Positions 23,969-33,368 of a stretch of 40,575 bases of DNA are shown here, one piece after another (positions within the stretch are counted from its first letter, which is position 1; the number at the start of each line of letters is the position of its first letter). This DNA is from Paenibacillus sp. (GTDB lineage Bacteria > Bacillota > Bacilli > Paenibacillales > Paenibacillaceae). The stretch spans positions 1 to 40,575 of the forward strand of contig JAIRVF010000030.1 in the NCBI GenBank assembly GCA_031254035.1. The letters are read 5' to 3'. The notes under the pieces were generated by a model that was given only the letters and a program-made list of their open reading frames with translations, was not told where the DNA came from and ran no database searches. A program made the position numbers and the translations under genes.

Positions 23969-24634
23969 ATGAAATTTTTTATCGATACTGCGAATCTCGA
24001 GGACATTAAAAAGGCATACAAAGTTGGCGTTCTTTCCGGCGTTACAACCAACCCGTCTCTGGTTGCCAAAGAAGGCGTGAAGTTTGAAGACCGCATTGCT
24101 GAAATTTTGCAGGCTGTTCCTGAAGTTGAATCGGTATCCGCTGAAGTAACTCCGGATGCGTTAACGGCTGGAGAAATGATAGCGCAGGCGGAAGAACTGA
24201 TCAAGATCAACGGCGGCGATAAAAATATTACGATTAAGCTTCCAATGACACTCGATGGTCTTGAAGCATGCCGCTACCTCACCAAAAAAGGCGTTAAAAC
24301 CAACGTAACCCTGATCTTTACCGTGAACCAGGCGCTACTGGCCGCACGTGCCGGAGCCACATACGTTTCTCCGTTCTTGGGACGATTGGATGATATTTCG
24401 GAAGACGGCGTTCTGCTGGTTGCCAAAATCGCTGAGCTGTTCCGTCTGCATAACCTAGATTCGCAAATCATTGCAGCATCGGTCCGCCATCCGGATCATG
24501 TAACCCGTGTTGCCATGGCTGGCGCGCATATTGCGACTGTTCCATTCAGCGTAATTGCACAGCTCGCGAAGCATCCTTTGACTGATCAAGGGATCGAAAG
24601 ATTTGCGGCAGACTGGAAAAATGCAACCAAATAA
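23969..24634 (+). CDS. tal: Transaldolase, short (TalC/Fsa-like) form
   Basis: A 221-residue enzyme that moves a dihydroxyacetone unit between sugar phosphates in the non-oxidative pentose phosphate branch. Blocks seen are [30 protein letters not shown], the Schiff-base strand NITIKLPMT with catalytic Lys90, [23 protein letters not shown] and [10 protein letters not shown]. Length is typical of the small TalC/Fsa class. GGAGG lies 9 nt before the ATG. Third gene of the zwf-gnd-tal set, closed by a strong terminator. Confidence 0.95.
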   Translation: MKFFIDTANLEDIKKAYKVGVLSGVTTNPSLVAKEGVKFEDRIAEILQAVPEVESVSAEVTPDALTAGEMIAQAEELIKINGGDKNITIKLPMTLDGLEACRYLTKKGVKTNVTLIFTVNQALLAARAGATYVSPFLGRLDDISEDGVLLVAKIAELFRLHNLDSQIIAASVRHPDHVTRVAMAGAHIATVPFSVIAQLAKHPLTDQGIERFAADWKNATK

Positions 24635-24663
24635 TGCTCCTCTATTCATGATGGAGTGTAATA

Positions 24664-24703
24664 AAGGCTTCTCTCAGTCAGATCTGAGGGAGGCCTTTTT
24701 TTT
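24664..24703 (+). terminator. Terminator after tal
   Basis: A 14-bp stem (24664-24677 with 24684-24697, two G-U pairs), 6-nt loop, followed by six T. Confidence 0.9.
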
Positions 24704-24771
24704 GACACCTGTTTGGCTAGAGTCAGCTGAAAATACGGGGCTGGAACAACATCCTCGTAATTTGTGATTTT

Positions 24772-24792
24772 AGGTAAATTTTACCTTTTTTT
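24772..24792 (+). promoter_or_regulatory. Small palindrome with T-run upstream of the ABC cassette
   Basis: AGGTAA-ATT-TTACCT followed by a T-run to 24792. It may be a weak terminator or an operator for the downstream cassette, whose ATG is at 24866. No clear SigA promoter was chosen here. Confidence 0.35.
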
Positions 24793-24865
24793 GGATCTGT
24801 AAAAAGTGTATTATATTCCGTACATAATGTGATCAAACCATGAATTTAGAGGATTTGGGGGAACA

Positions 24866-27160
24866 ATGGAAAAACTTCCAAATGATATTGTAGACGTCTT
24901 GAAGACGCATGAAATCTCTCCAGAGCAGGTGCTGATCTGGATGTTGTGTGACCGGACATTGGATAAGGGTTTTAAGGATACATATGTGCTGCTCACCCAT
25001 GAGCACGTACTGATCCTGACAAACAATCGGGAACCGTATCGAGAAAAGACGTACAACGGTTATACCGCGGAGACAAAAGTGAAAGGGATTTCAGCAACGG
25101 ACACAGTGGAATGGGGCATGGAGAAGGTCCGAATCAAAGAGATTGAGTCCTTGACCATCGTAAATTTGGTAGCTTCCGGCATGGTCGTGATGAAGGCACC
25201 GGAGGAGCGGGTGATCGCCGCATTCACGAATGGCCACATGGGACGAGCTGCCAAACTCGCAGGGGTTTTTGACAGACTGAAAAAAAATGAAATTCCGGAC
25301 CAGGAAGAGCTGGAAGATGACCTTAAGCGTACTGCTTGTCCAAAGTGCGGAATGATTTATCCCCAGGAAGGCAGGCAGGTCTGTCCCAAGTGTATGAAGA
25401 AACATGCCGTATTCGGCAGATTGCTGTCTTTTGCGGGCAAATACAAGGCTTCAATATTTTGGATCGTGTTTTTTATGCTGCTGAATTCTGCCGCAGGGCT
25501 TGTCATTCCTTATCTGCAGGGAACACTGCTGTTCGACCAGGCGCTCGGTGGGAAAGGAGCGTTTGCAGGACGGATTGGGCTCGTCATTATATTGATGATC
25601 GCCTTCCGGACACTGGCACTACTTTTCGGGGTTATTTATGGAGTCATCAATGCAAAAATGGCCGCGAATATCGCCTTCGATCTGAAAGCAAGTGTATTTC
25701 ATGCGATGCAACGCCTGTCCTTGAGCTTTTTCGAGAAGAAGCAAACTGGACAACTGATGACCCGGATCAATAATGACGCGATCGAACTTCAGTATTTCTT
25801 TATCGACGGTATTTCTTATTTTGTGGTGAACGCCATGAATATCATCGGAATTGTCACGATTCTGCTTATCATGGATTGGCAGCTTACGCTGCTTTGCTTG
25901 CTGCCGCTCCCGTTCGTATTCTTCCTAGTCCGCAGAGCGTTTCCGAAGTTATGGCGCCTTTCCATCCGAAGGCATAAAAGGGTGAGTTCGATGAACGCCA
26001 TCATCAGCGATACGATCCGCGGGACGCGCGTGGTGAAGGCCTTTGGGAAAGAAAAGATGGAGAATGACCGTTTTCAGAGAGTGAGCGGTGCTTTTTCCGA
26101 TGCGGAACAATCGTTTAACAAAATGGGCGCGACGATGTTCCCGATACTCAATATTTTGACCCAAGCTGGTGGAATTCTGATTTGGGCCTTTGGCGGCTGG
26201 AAGGTCATGCAGGGGGATTTAACCTTCGGCAAGGTGATGACTTTCATCAATTATATGCTCCTGCTGTATGGTCCGATCCAGTTTATGAACAACATTATGA
26301 ACTGGTGGTCCTACTGTATGTCTGCCGCGCAGCGGATTTTTGAAATTCATGACGCGGTGCCTGATGTTGCGGATAAGCCAGACGCCATACAGCTGACGGA
26401 TATGCGAGGCGAAATTCAGATCGCGAACGTGACCTTTGGTTATGAACCCAATAAGGTGATCTTGAAAGGAGTTTCTCTGCATGCAAGGCCTGGCCAGATG
26501 ATCGGTGTCGTCGGACATTCGGGAGCTGGCAAATCGACGCTGGTCAACTTGATCCCGAGACTTTATGACGTAAATGAGGGCGAGATCCGGATCGATGGAT
26601 TTCATATTAAGGATTTGGCAACCGTTTCTTTGCGCAAGCATATCGGAATCGTATCGCAGGATGTGTATGTCATGTCCGGAAGCATCGCTGAAAATATCGC
26701 GTATGCCGATCCAGAATGTACGCTCGCCGATCTGATCCATGCCGCGAAAGTTGCAGGGGCGCATGATTTTATCGAGAAGCTTCCTGACGGTTACGATACT
26801 ATTGTCGGCACGGGCAGACATATTCTATCAGGTGGCGAGAAGCAGAGACTCAGCATTGCCAGGGCGATTCTCCACAATCCGAAAATATTGATACTGGATG
26901 AAGCCACAGCTTCGCTGGATACCAAGACGGAACTGCAAATCCAGGAGGCGCTTGACACGTTGGTCCGGGGAAGGACGACGATCGCGATTGCGCACCGCCT
27001 GTCTACGCTCAGGAATGCCGATTATCTTGTCGTGCTGGAACAAGGGACTATCGTGGAGAAAGGAACTCATGAACAGCTGATGAATAAGGAAGGGGCCTAT
27101 CACAGCCTGGTACGGAAACATGATGAAGCACTGAAGATGAAAGAGGTGATTATGGCATGA
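24866..27160 (+). CDS. ABC exporter half-transporter with N-terminal zinc ribbon (first of pair)
   Basis: A 764-residue protein in four parts. An unrecognised N-terminal domain (1-150) is followed by a zinc ribbon with Cys158/161/173/176 (CPKCGMIYPQEGRQVCPKCM). Next is a six-helix type 1 exporter domain at about 190-480, and then an ATPase with Walker A GHSGAGKST (near 550), Q-loop GIVSQDVYVMSG, signature LSGGEKQR, Walker B ILILDEATA and switch His AIAHRLST. All catalytic motifs are canonical. The gene overlaps the DUF1854 gene by ATGA and probably pairs with the second exporter at 27772. Related cassettes in proteobacteria are, as I recall, named cyanophycin-associated. The substrate is unknown. 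Confidence 0.9.
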   Translation: MEKLPNDIVDVLKTHEISPEQVLIWMLCDRTLDKGFKDTYVLLTHEHVLILTNNREPYREKTYNGYTAETKVKGISATDTVEWGMEKVRIKEIESLTIVNLVASGMVVMKAPEERVIAAFTNGHMGRAAKLAGVFDRLKKNEIPDQEELEDDLKRTACPKCGMIYPQEGRQVCPKCMKKHAVFGRLLSFAGKYKASIFWIVFFMLLNSAAGLVIPYLQGTLLFDQALGGKGAFAGRIGLVIILMIAFRTLALLFGVIYGVINAKMAANIAFDLKASVFHAMQRLSLSFFEKKQTGQLMTRINNDAIELQYFFIDGISYFVVNAMNIIGIVTILLIMDWQLTLLCLLPLPFVFFLVRRAFPKLWRLSIRRHKRVSSMNAIISDTIRGTRVVKAFGKEKMENDRFQRVSGAFSDAEQSFNKMGATMFPILNILTQAGGILIWAFGGWKVMQGDLTFGKVMTFINYMLLLYGPIQFMNNIMNWWSYCMSAAQRIFEIHDAVPDVADKPDAIQLTDMRGEIQIANVTFGYEPNKVILKGVSLHARPGQMIGVVGHSGAGKSTLVNLIPRLYDVNEGEIRIDGFHIKDLATVSLRKHIGIVSQDVYVMSGSIAENIAYADPECTLADLIHAAKVAGAHDFIEKLPDGYDTIVGTGRHILSGGEKQRLSIARAILHNPKILILDEATASLDTKTELQIQEALDTLVRGRTTIAIAHRLSTLRNADYLVVLEQGTIVEKGTHEQLMNKEGAYHSLVRKHDEALKMKEVIMA

Positions 27161-27711
27161 GTAAGTACAATGCTGGCGGATCACAAGCTCCTGAGCAAAG
27201 CGGCAGTTCCGGTCTGGCCGAAGCTGCCCAGATTCGTTATTTGTCCCCTGGGGATGTGGTGTTTGCCCGGACGGAAGGCCATATGCTGAATGCCAAAATC
27301 GGGGCTGACGAATTTCACGGGGTTTACATCCACTGCTCCTTCCCTCATACGAATAAACGAATCTATTTATCGGTTAGAACTGTGGACAATGAAGAGGTCG
27401 GTATGATCCGCTCTCTGGATGAATTTCCAGAGGAGACGCAGCGGCTGCTGGAAGAACAGGTCCAGTTGCGGTATTTTGCTCCGGAAATCACGAAAGTGTT
27501 GTCGGTGAAAGAGGAATTCGGTTACTCCTATTGGGAAGCGGAAACTTCTTCAGGACTCTGCCGGTTTACGGTCCGCGTAAGCGGAGGGAATGTCAAGCTG
27601 ATGAACGCAAACAGGCTGTTGATCGTGGACGTGGATGGCAACCGGTTTATCATCCCTTTCCTGGACCGTTTAAGCGACAAGGAATACAAAATGGTCGAAG
27701 TATGTATATAG
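27157..27711 (+). CDS. DUF1854 domain protein
   Basis: A 184-residue soluble protein between two ABC exporter genes, starting at an ATGA overlap with the first. IRYLSPGDVVFARTEGHMLNAKI, RIYLSVRTVDNEEVGMIRSLDEFPEE, YFAPEITKVLSVKEEFGYSYWEAET and the C-terminal LIVDVDGNRFIIPFLDRLSDKEY fit DUF1854. This family is found almost only next to ABC transporters of this kind. It has no membrane segment and may be a cytoplasmic accessory or regulatory subunit. The molecular role is unknown. Confidence 0.85.
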   Translation: MSKYNAGGSQAPEQSGSSGLAEAAQIRYLSPGDVVFARTEGHMLNAKIGADEFHGVYIHCSFPHTNKRIYLSVRTVDNEEVGMIRSLDEFPEETQRLLEEQVQLRYFAPEITKVLSVKEEFGYSYWEAETSSGLCRFTVRVSGGNVKLMNANRLLIVDVDGNRFIIPFLDRLSDKEYKMVEVCI

Positions 27712-27771
27712 TGCATGTTCAACTACCTCATGTAGAACCAACACGGCATCTGCCGATAAAGGGAGGTACCC

Positions 27772-30006
27772 ATGAATCTTAACTTTACACTGCCCGAGTG
27801 CGATGTCTATGCGGCCAAAGAAGCTGTTGGCGAAACCATCCGCTACTGTGTGCCGGCCGACCTTACGATTGGCGGGAAACAGACGGCAAGCTACTTCGTG
27901 ATCGGAGAGCGGAAATGGGCCCTGCTGAAGGGAGGGGTTGTGATCGAAAGCCGACTTATCGCGGATGCCGGGTTGTACAAAGTGGTTCCGCTGATCGGCA
28001 GTGCCATTCTTGAAGGGGAAGAAGCCGGGAGCAAGTTTATTCTAACTAGGCTATCGATGAAGCATGCGGCAAGGTACGGATACATAGCACAAATTTTGAA
28101 CGATATGTCCAGGCAGCGGAAAATTCGGATTTATAACGATGAAGAGGAGCCAGTTTGCGTGAACTGCGGCGGTCCGTTCGTTCACGGGACGAGGGTGTGC
28201 CCGAATTGCATGAACAAGGCGGCTGCATTCAAGCGGCTGCTTTCGGTTTCTCTTGCCCATTTCAGAACATTCGCTTTAGGACTCGCGGTCATCCTTGCGG
28301 CTGCTGCAGTATCCATGCTGGGCCCTTATTTCCAAAAATTGCTGGTCAATTCTTCCCTGCAGCCGCCAGCGGGCGATACGCCCAATATGCATGTGTTCAT
28401 GCTGGCTATAGCGGGTTTGCTGCTGGTATTGGTTGGAGGGGAAGGGCTTGGCATCGTGAAAGGCCGGATTATGGCGAAAGCCAGCTCGGAGATTGCGGCA
28501 GACTTGCGCAAGCTGGTGTATGAACGGATTCAGAGTTTGTCGCTCGGATTTTTGACGACGCAGCGTGCCGGGGACATCATGAACCGGATCACTTCGGATA
28601 CGAACCGAATCCGTAACTTGGTGCAGGAGCTGTTCACAACGGCGGTGTACCAGCTGATTATCCTTGTATCAGCAAGCGCGCTGCTCTTTACCGCCGACTG
28701 GAGGCTTGCATTAGTCGTATTGCTACCGGCTCCGCTTGTCGCTTACTTGCAGAAATACATCTGGAAGGGTGTGTTATGGAAGCTGATCCTGAAGCAGTGG
28801 AAGATTTATGATAAGTCCAATTCCTTCCTGCATGACGTACTGAGTGGCATTCGCGTTGTCAAAGCTTTTGGCAAAGAGGAGCGGGAGGTCAAGCGGTTCA
28901 GGCAATACAACAGCGAGTACGCGGCAGCGACGATTCAAACGGAGAAGGTGTTTAGCATTATGCAGCCGATTTCCAATTACCTGATCCAGTTGGGGCAGTA
29001 TTTTGTGCTCCTTATAGGCTGCTACATGATTATCGGTAAAGAAATGACTCTGGGCGAGTTGGTTCAATTCAGCGGGTACGCCGCCATGATCTACGGGCCG
29101 ATTGCCTGGCTGATGTTTCTGCCCAGATGGCTATCCGATGCGGTCATCTCCATTGAACGGATCTTCTCGGTGATTGACGAGCAGCCGGAGGTGATAGATA
29201 CGGATTCTTCCGTCAAGCATTCCATTCAGGGGGCGATTACGTTCCGTGATGTTGTTTTTGGTTATAAATCCTACGAGCCCGTTCTAAAAGAAATCAGCTT
29301 TGAGGTTAAGCCGGGAGAAATGATCGGCCTTGTCGGCCACTCGGGATCGGGGAAGTCGACGCTCATTAATCTGGTCTGCCGGTTTTATGACGTGAACGAA
29401 GGAGCGTTATTGATCGATGGGGTGGATATCCGCCGAATCGAACAGGCTCATTTGCGCTCCCAGATTGGCGTCGTTCTGCAGGAAACCTTCCTGTTCAGCG
29501 GAACGATTCTGGATAATATCCGTTATTCCAAGCCAGACGCCACGTATGAGGAAGTGCTGGAGGCAGCGAAGATCGCCAATGCGCATGACTTTATCATTCG
29601 GCAGCCGGATGGATATGACACGCGGCTTGATGAGAACGGCGGCAATCTGTCCGGAGGCGAGAGGCAGCGGCTGGCGATTGCCCGTGCGGTGCTGAACGAT
29701 CCGCGCATTTTGATCCTGGATGAAGCCACAGCTTCGCTCGATATTGATACGGAGACTGCGATTCAGGAAGCATTGCGCCGGGTGACGCGGGGCCGGACGA
29801 CCTTGGCGATTGCGCACCGCCTCTCGACGCTCCGCCATGCTGATAGGCTGATTGTCCTCAATAAGGGAGAGATTGTCGAAATGGGAACCCATACGGAGCT
29901 GGTTGAGAAGAAAGGGATTTATTATAGTCTGATCACGGCGCAACGGAATATGGCGAAGCAGAAGACGGCGGTTGTCGTGCCGGATAGAATTTTGTCACAA
30001 ATGTGA
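27772..30006 (+). CDS. ABC exporter half-transporter with N-terminal zinc ribbon (second of pair)
   Basis: A 744-residue homologue of the transporter at 24866. It has an N-terminal domain of about 125 residues, a zinc ribbon with Cys129/132/143/146 (CVNCGGPFVHGTRVCPNCM), a membrane domain at about 165-455, and an ATPase with Walker A GHSGSGKST, Q-loop GVVLQETFLFSG, signature LSGGERQR, Walker B ILILDEATA and AIAHRLST. Both ATP sites look active. GGGAGG lies just before the ATG, 60 nt after the DUF1854 stop. The pair likely forms a heterodimeric exporter with eight zinc-binding cysteines in the complex. Confidence 0.9.
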   Translation: MNLNFTLPECDVYAAKEAVGETIRYCVPADLTIGGKQTASYFVIGERKWALLKGGVVIESRLIADAGLYKVVPLIGSAILEGEEAGSKFILTRLSMKHAARYGYIAQILNDMSRQRKIRIYNDEEEPVCVNCGGPFVHGTRVCPNCMNKAAAFKRLLSVSLAHFRTFALGLAVILAAAAVSMLGPYFQKLLVNSSLQPPAGDTPNMHVFMLAIAGLLLVLVGGEGLGIVKGRIMAKASSEIAADLRKLVYERIQSLSLGFLTTQRAGDIMNRITSDTNRIRNLVQELFTTAVYQLIILVSASALLFTADWRLALVVLLPAPLVAYLQKYIWKGVLWKLILKQWKIYDKSNSFLHDVLSGIRVVKAFGKEEREVKRFRQYNSEYAAATIQTEKVFSIMQPISNYLIQLGQYFVLLIGCYMIIGKEMTLGELVQFSGYAAMIYGPIAWLMFLPRWLSDAVISIERIFSVIDEQPEVIDTDSSVKHSIQGAITFRDVVFGYKSYEPVLKEISFEVKPGEMIGLVGHSGSGKSTLINLVCRFYDVNEGALLIDGVDIRRIEQAHLRSQIGVVLQETFLFSGTILDNIRYSKPDATYEEVLEAAKIANAHDFIIRQPDGYDTRLDENGGNLSGGERQRLAIARAVLNDPRILILDEATASLDIDTETAIQEALRRVTRGRTTLAIAHRLSTLRHADRLIVLNKGEIVEMGTHTELVEKKGIYYSLITAQRNMAKQKTAVVVPDRILSQM

Positions 30007-30028
30007 TCATATTATCGAAAATTAGGTC

Positions 30029-30056
30029 TTGAAGGATATCTGGCATCGGGTAAACT
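30029..30056 (+). promoter_or_regulatory. Candidate promoter of the DUF4091 gene
   Basis: TTGAAG (30029-30034), N16, TAAACT (30051-30056), 35 nt before the ATG at 30092. Confidence 0.4.
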
Positions 30057-30091
30057 GAGAGTCATAAGGATATTGAGGGAGGATATTTAAC

Positions 30092-31759
30092 ATGACGCAG
30101 AAATTCGAAACTCGCATTATCCATTCTTTAGTGAAGGTATTTCCTGATGAAGAGCTGCAGGCGGCGGGCCCGGTTAAGGGATCAGCGCTGCTGAATGAGG
30201 TGTTTTCCTATCAGATTGCCTTCCGGGCTCAGCATCTTATGCCAGCGGTTAAGGTTAAGCTTGAATCCAAGCTGGAGGAATGGATCACGGTCCGGAGCAT
30301 CGGCTTGGTCCCTTCCGAACTGCCGATCTACCACGATCACGATGAGGACGTGTTGCGCGCAACACCGGGATTATACCCTGATCCTTTGATACCGCTTACA
30401 GATGGTGTGGTGCGGGGATATCCCGGGCAATGGCGTTCGTTATGGATTACAGTAGATCCGAAGAACCAGGTTGAGCCCGGTCTTTATCCGATCGTGATCC
30501 AATTCGAAACGGAGTCTGGAGAGAAGCTGGCGGAGGAGCGTTTTGATCTGGAGATCATCGGAGCTCATCTACCGCAGCAGCAGCTTGTGCATACGCAATG
30601 GTTCCATACAGATTGTCTGGCAACACAATATCAAACAGGGGTCTTCAGCGAAAAACACTGGGGGCTGCTCGAACAATACATACAAACGGCGGTCGATCAC
30701 GGCATCAACATGCTGCTTACGCCGATTTTCACACCGCCGCTGGATACTGAGGTAGGTGGGGAACGGCCAACCGTTCAGCTGGTGGATGTGGAGGTCACGG
30801 GCGAAAATGAATACCGTTTTGGTTTCGACCGCCTGAAGCGCTGGGTGGATCTGTGCGAGAAATGTGGCATCAAGTACTTTGAATTCTCACATTTATTTAC
30901 GCAGTGGGGAGCCAAACACGCGCCTAAAATAATGGCCAAAGTTAATGGCGAAATGCAGCGTATTTTTGGTTGGGAGACGGATGCTTCTGGTGAGGCGTAT
31001 CATGCGTTTCTGAACCAGCTGCTGCCGCAGCTGGTGAACTGGATTCGGGAGAACGGGATCGAAAATCGCAGTTACTTCCATATTTCCGATGAGCCGACGC
31101 TGGACGATATCGAATTCTATGCCAGCGCCCAGCGGATCGTGAAGGAGCTGCTATCGGATTTTCCGGTTATCGATGCGCTGTCGGATTATGATTTTTACGA
31201 AAAAGGTCTGGTGCAGACGCCAATTCCAGCAAGCAATCACATCGAGCCTTTCCTGGAGCACGAAGTTACTCCGCTCTGGACATATTACTGCTGCTCGCAG
31301 TATAAGAAGGTGGCCAACCGGTTTTTCTGCATGCCTTCCGCCCGCAACCGGATCCTTGGATATCAGCTTTATAAATATAACGCCGCCGGATTTTTGCACT
31401 GGGGATACAACTTCTGGTACAAGCAATACTCCAAGGGGGTAATCGACCCGTTCCGCGTCACGGATGCAGGCGGAGGTTTCCCTTCCGGCGATGCTTTCCT
31501 AGTCTATCCAGGCGAGCAGGGGCCGATAGAGTCCATCCGTATGGAAGTAATGCGGGAAGCGCTGCAAGATATGCGCGCATTGCGCCTGCTGGAGGCATGG
31601 ATCGGCCGGGATGCGGTGCTTGCGGCGCTGGACGAGGGATTGGACGAAGAAATCACGTTCAGCAGCTATCCGAGAGACGCGAGTTGGCTTCTGTCTAAGC
31701 GGGAGTGGATGAATAGCAAGATTAAAGAGCATATCGGTAAAAGCTCGGTTTCATCCTAA
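30092..31759 (+). CDS. DUF4091 protein, putative glycoside hydrolase-like
   Basis: A 555-residue protein with no signal peptide, so probably cytoplasmic. An N-terminal beta-rich region (1-165) precedes a TIM-barrel-like part: HTQWFHTDCLA, VDHGINMLLTPIFTPPLDTEVG, FGFDRLKRWVDLCEKCGIKYFEFSHLFTQWGAK, SYFHISDEPT and GFLHWGYNFWYK. The C-terminus (FPSGDAFLVYP...SIRMEVMREALQDMRALRLLE) is the DUF4091 signature. The Asp-Glu in HISDEP and the Glu in YFEFSH are possible catalytic residues. GGGAGG lies 11 nt upstream of the ATG. It has its own promoter and terminator, so it is separate from the ABC cassette. Substrate unknown; intracellular oligosaccharides are a guess. Confidence 0.85.
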   Translation: MTQKFETRIIHSLVKVFPDEELQAAGPVKGSALLNEVFSYQIAFRAQHLMPAVKVKLESKLEEWITVRSIGLVPSELPIYHDHDEDVLRATPGLYPDPLIPLTDGVVRGYPGQWRSLWITVDPKNQVEPGLYPIVIQFETESGEKLAEERFDLEIIGAHLPQQQLVHTQWFHTDCLATQYQTGVFSEKHWGLLEQYIQTAVDHGINMLLTPIFTPPLDTEVGGERPTVQLVDVEVTGENEYRFGFDRLKRWVDLCEKCGIKYFEFSHLFTQWGAKHAPKIMAKVNGEMQRIFGWETDASGEAYHAFLNQLLPQLVNWIRENGIENRSYFHISDEPTLDDIEFYASAQRIVKELLSDFPVIDALSDYDFYEKGLVQTPIPASNHIEPFLEHEVTPLWTYYCCSQYKKVANRFFCMPSARNRILGYQLYKYNAAGFLHWGYNFWYKQYSKGVIDPFRVTDAGGGFPSGDAFLVYPGEQGPIESIRMEVMREALQDMRALRLLEAWIGRDAVLAALDEGLDEEITFSSYPRDASWLLSKREWMNSKIKEHIGKSSVSS

Positions 31760-31867
31760 AAATAGATTGGGACTGGGCAGTTGCAGCACGCTTAAAGGGG
31801 GAACCCCCCATGGAACCGGCCTCAGCGGATTGAACATTAACGGATCCCCTGAGGGTTCTAAAATATC

Positions 31868-31904
31868 GCAAAAAAGGTCAAGCCTTACGGATGACCTTTT
31901 TTGC
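31868..31904. terminator. Bidirectional terminator
   Basis: A perfect 13-bp stem (31868-31880 with 31892-31904) with A-run on the left and T-run on the right, plus a T8 run at 31912-31919. It serves the DUF4091 gene and the convergent repeat-protein gene. Confidence 0.9.
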
Positions 31905-31947
31905 TGCCGATTTTTTTTGCTCATAACAAATGATTGTATTGAATCTC

Positions 31948-33084
31948 TTACATAGAATCTTTCTTTTTCTTACCGCCCAGGTTAATGCCCACCTGTCCGT
32001 CATGGGTGCCGACATTTCCGCCGACTTTGAAGCTTACGCCCTGACCGCCACCCACTTGAGCTCCTGCGTGGGCACCGAGGCCGTGGTCTCCACCAATCTG
32101 CGCGCCCGTGCTGATTAAGGCTCCCTGACCGCCGCCCAGCTGGCTTTTCATGTGGGCGCCGACGCCGTGATCACCGCCGATTTGGGCTTCAGTATTCAAG
32201 CCGATTCCATGCTGAAGACCAACATGGCCTTCCATATGAGCCTGAATGCCGTATTTGCCGCCCAGCTGGCTTTCGGTTTCAAATTGTAAGCCTTTGGCCT
32301 TGTCGTCCACGTTTACCCCACTTTGTACATTCAGGCCGTATTCTTCCGCACCGACATGGCTGCTAACTTGGTTGCTGACACCATGTTTGTCAACATGCGT
32401 CTCGGTTTGGAATCCGGCGCCATGTTTGCCGCCGACTTCAATGCCGGTGTTCACCTTTACCCCAGGAAAGCTTTCGGCTTTTACGTTTTCCGCTTTGACA
32501 TTCTCAGTTTTGACATTCTCTGCCTTCACGTTCTCTGCCTTCACATTTTCCGCTTTAACATTCTCAGCTTTTACGTTTTCTGCTTTAACATTCTCCGACT
32601 TCACGTTTTCCGCTTTGACGTTTTCTGCTTTAACATTTTCAGCCTTCACGTTTTCCACTTTAACATGTTCCGCTTTGACATTTTCAGCCTTCACATTCTC
32701 CGCCTTCACATTTTCATGATTCTCCTGCTGTGGCTGAACCTTTATCTGGAAACCCTTGGGGGTCGGCTCAACCCGGCTAGTTTCTTCCGGCGGATAAGGC
32801 GAGTTGTAAGCAATGCCGGGATAAGTGGCGGGGGGAAAAGTTGTGTAAGACGCATAAACCGGATACCCAGTATAACCGCCCATATAGCCCCCCATATAGC
32901 CCCCTGTATAAGGGTAGGCACGTTCCGGCATAGGCCAGAAATAAAGCGAAGGGGGAAATGGGCTGCGGAATGTATAAGCAAACGGCTGACAAGCGAACGA
33001 AGGATAAGCATACGGGTTATAAGCTAAGGGAACCGGATATGTCTGCTTGAAGCCGGGTCCGAAGGAATGGCTGTTAATCGTCAT
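31948..33084 (-). CDS. Low-complexity protein with 16 ENVKA pentapeptides, possible spore or surface protein
   Basis: A 378-residue protein in three parts. Residues 1-110 are rich in Pro, Tyr, Phe and Gly (PYAYPSFACQPFAYTF; GGYMGGYMGGYTGYP). Residues 124-203 are 16 tandem pentapeptides, mostly ENVKA. Residues 204-378 contain Gly-rich imperfect repeats of about 16-17 residues (IGGDHGVGAHMKSQLGGGQG), ending in GGKKKKDSM. There is no signal peptide or membrane segment. GGAGG lies 8 nt before the ATG at 33084, preferred over 33105. The composition recalls spore coat or exosporium proteins, but no family is recognised. The gene stands alone between two terminators. Confidence 0.75.
   Translation of the reverse strand: MTINSHSFGPGFKQTYPVPLAYNPYAYPSFACQPFAYTFRSPFPPSLYFWPMPERAYPYTGGYMGGYMGGYTGYPVYASYTTFPPATYPGIAYNSPYPPEETSRVEPTPKGFQIKVQPQQENHENVKAENVKAENVKAEHVKVENVKAENVKAENVKAENVKSENVKAENVKAENVKAENVKAENVKAENVKTENVKAENVKAESFPGVKVNTGIEVGGKHGAGFQTETHVDKHGVSNQVSSHVGAEEYGLNVQSGVNVDDKAKGLQFETESQLGGKYGIQAHMEGHVGLQHGIGLNTEAQIGGDHGVGAHMKSQLGGGQGALISTGAQIGGDHGLGAHAGAQVGGGQGVSFKVGGNVGTHDGQVGINLGGKKKKDSM
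32476..32715 (-). repeat. Tandem 15-nt repeat array, 16 units, encoding ENVKA
   Basis: The 240-nt array is in frame. Units vary at third codon positions, with four coding variants (EHVKV, ENVKS, ENVKT and a terminal change to ESFPG). Synonymous variation between units shows selection on the peptide, while the tandem layout allows length change by recombination or slippage. Confidence 0.9.
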
Positions 33085-33319
33085 GTGATAGAACCTCCAG
33101 ATCAAATTTGATGATATAGCCTATTCAGGAAAACGCGAAATGACACATATATTCAGGCTATATAAAAATAAAGGAAGTTCCGCTCGATATATATTATGGA
33201 ATCAGTGGGTTTTCATGGAGTTGAATTACATTATATGTGGAGATTTCAATGAATCGTTTCTTGTGCCTGGACTTCCGGATAAAATTGTTCAATTTCTGGA
33301 GGGGTTATTAGATCGACAG

Positions 33320-33353
33320 CATAATAAAGAGCAGCCCGCATATAGGCTGCTCT
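33320..33353 (-). terminator. Terminator of the GH20 gene
   Basis: A 9-bp stem (33353-33345 with 33336-33328 on the minus strand) followed by TTATTAT. It lies just after the stop codon at 33369 of the original reading frame. Confidence 0.75.
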
Positions 33354-33368
33354 ATTAAATATTCATGT

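Noticed and set aside
32476..32715. CRISPR-like regular repeats
   Set aside because: Units are contiguous 15-mers without spacers and are in frame in a coding sequence.
32246..33027. Long plus-strand ORFs opposite the ENVKA gene
   Set aside because: They are mirror readings of the 15-nt repeat array (S-A-F-T-F type peptides) and lack starts with ribosome sites.
33140..33358. 72-codon plus-strand ORF
   Set aside because: No ribosome site, poor amino-acid pattern, and it runs through the minus-strand terminator hairpin at 33328-33353.
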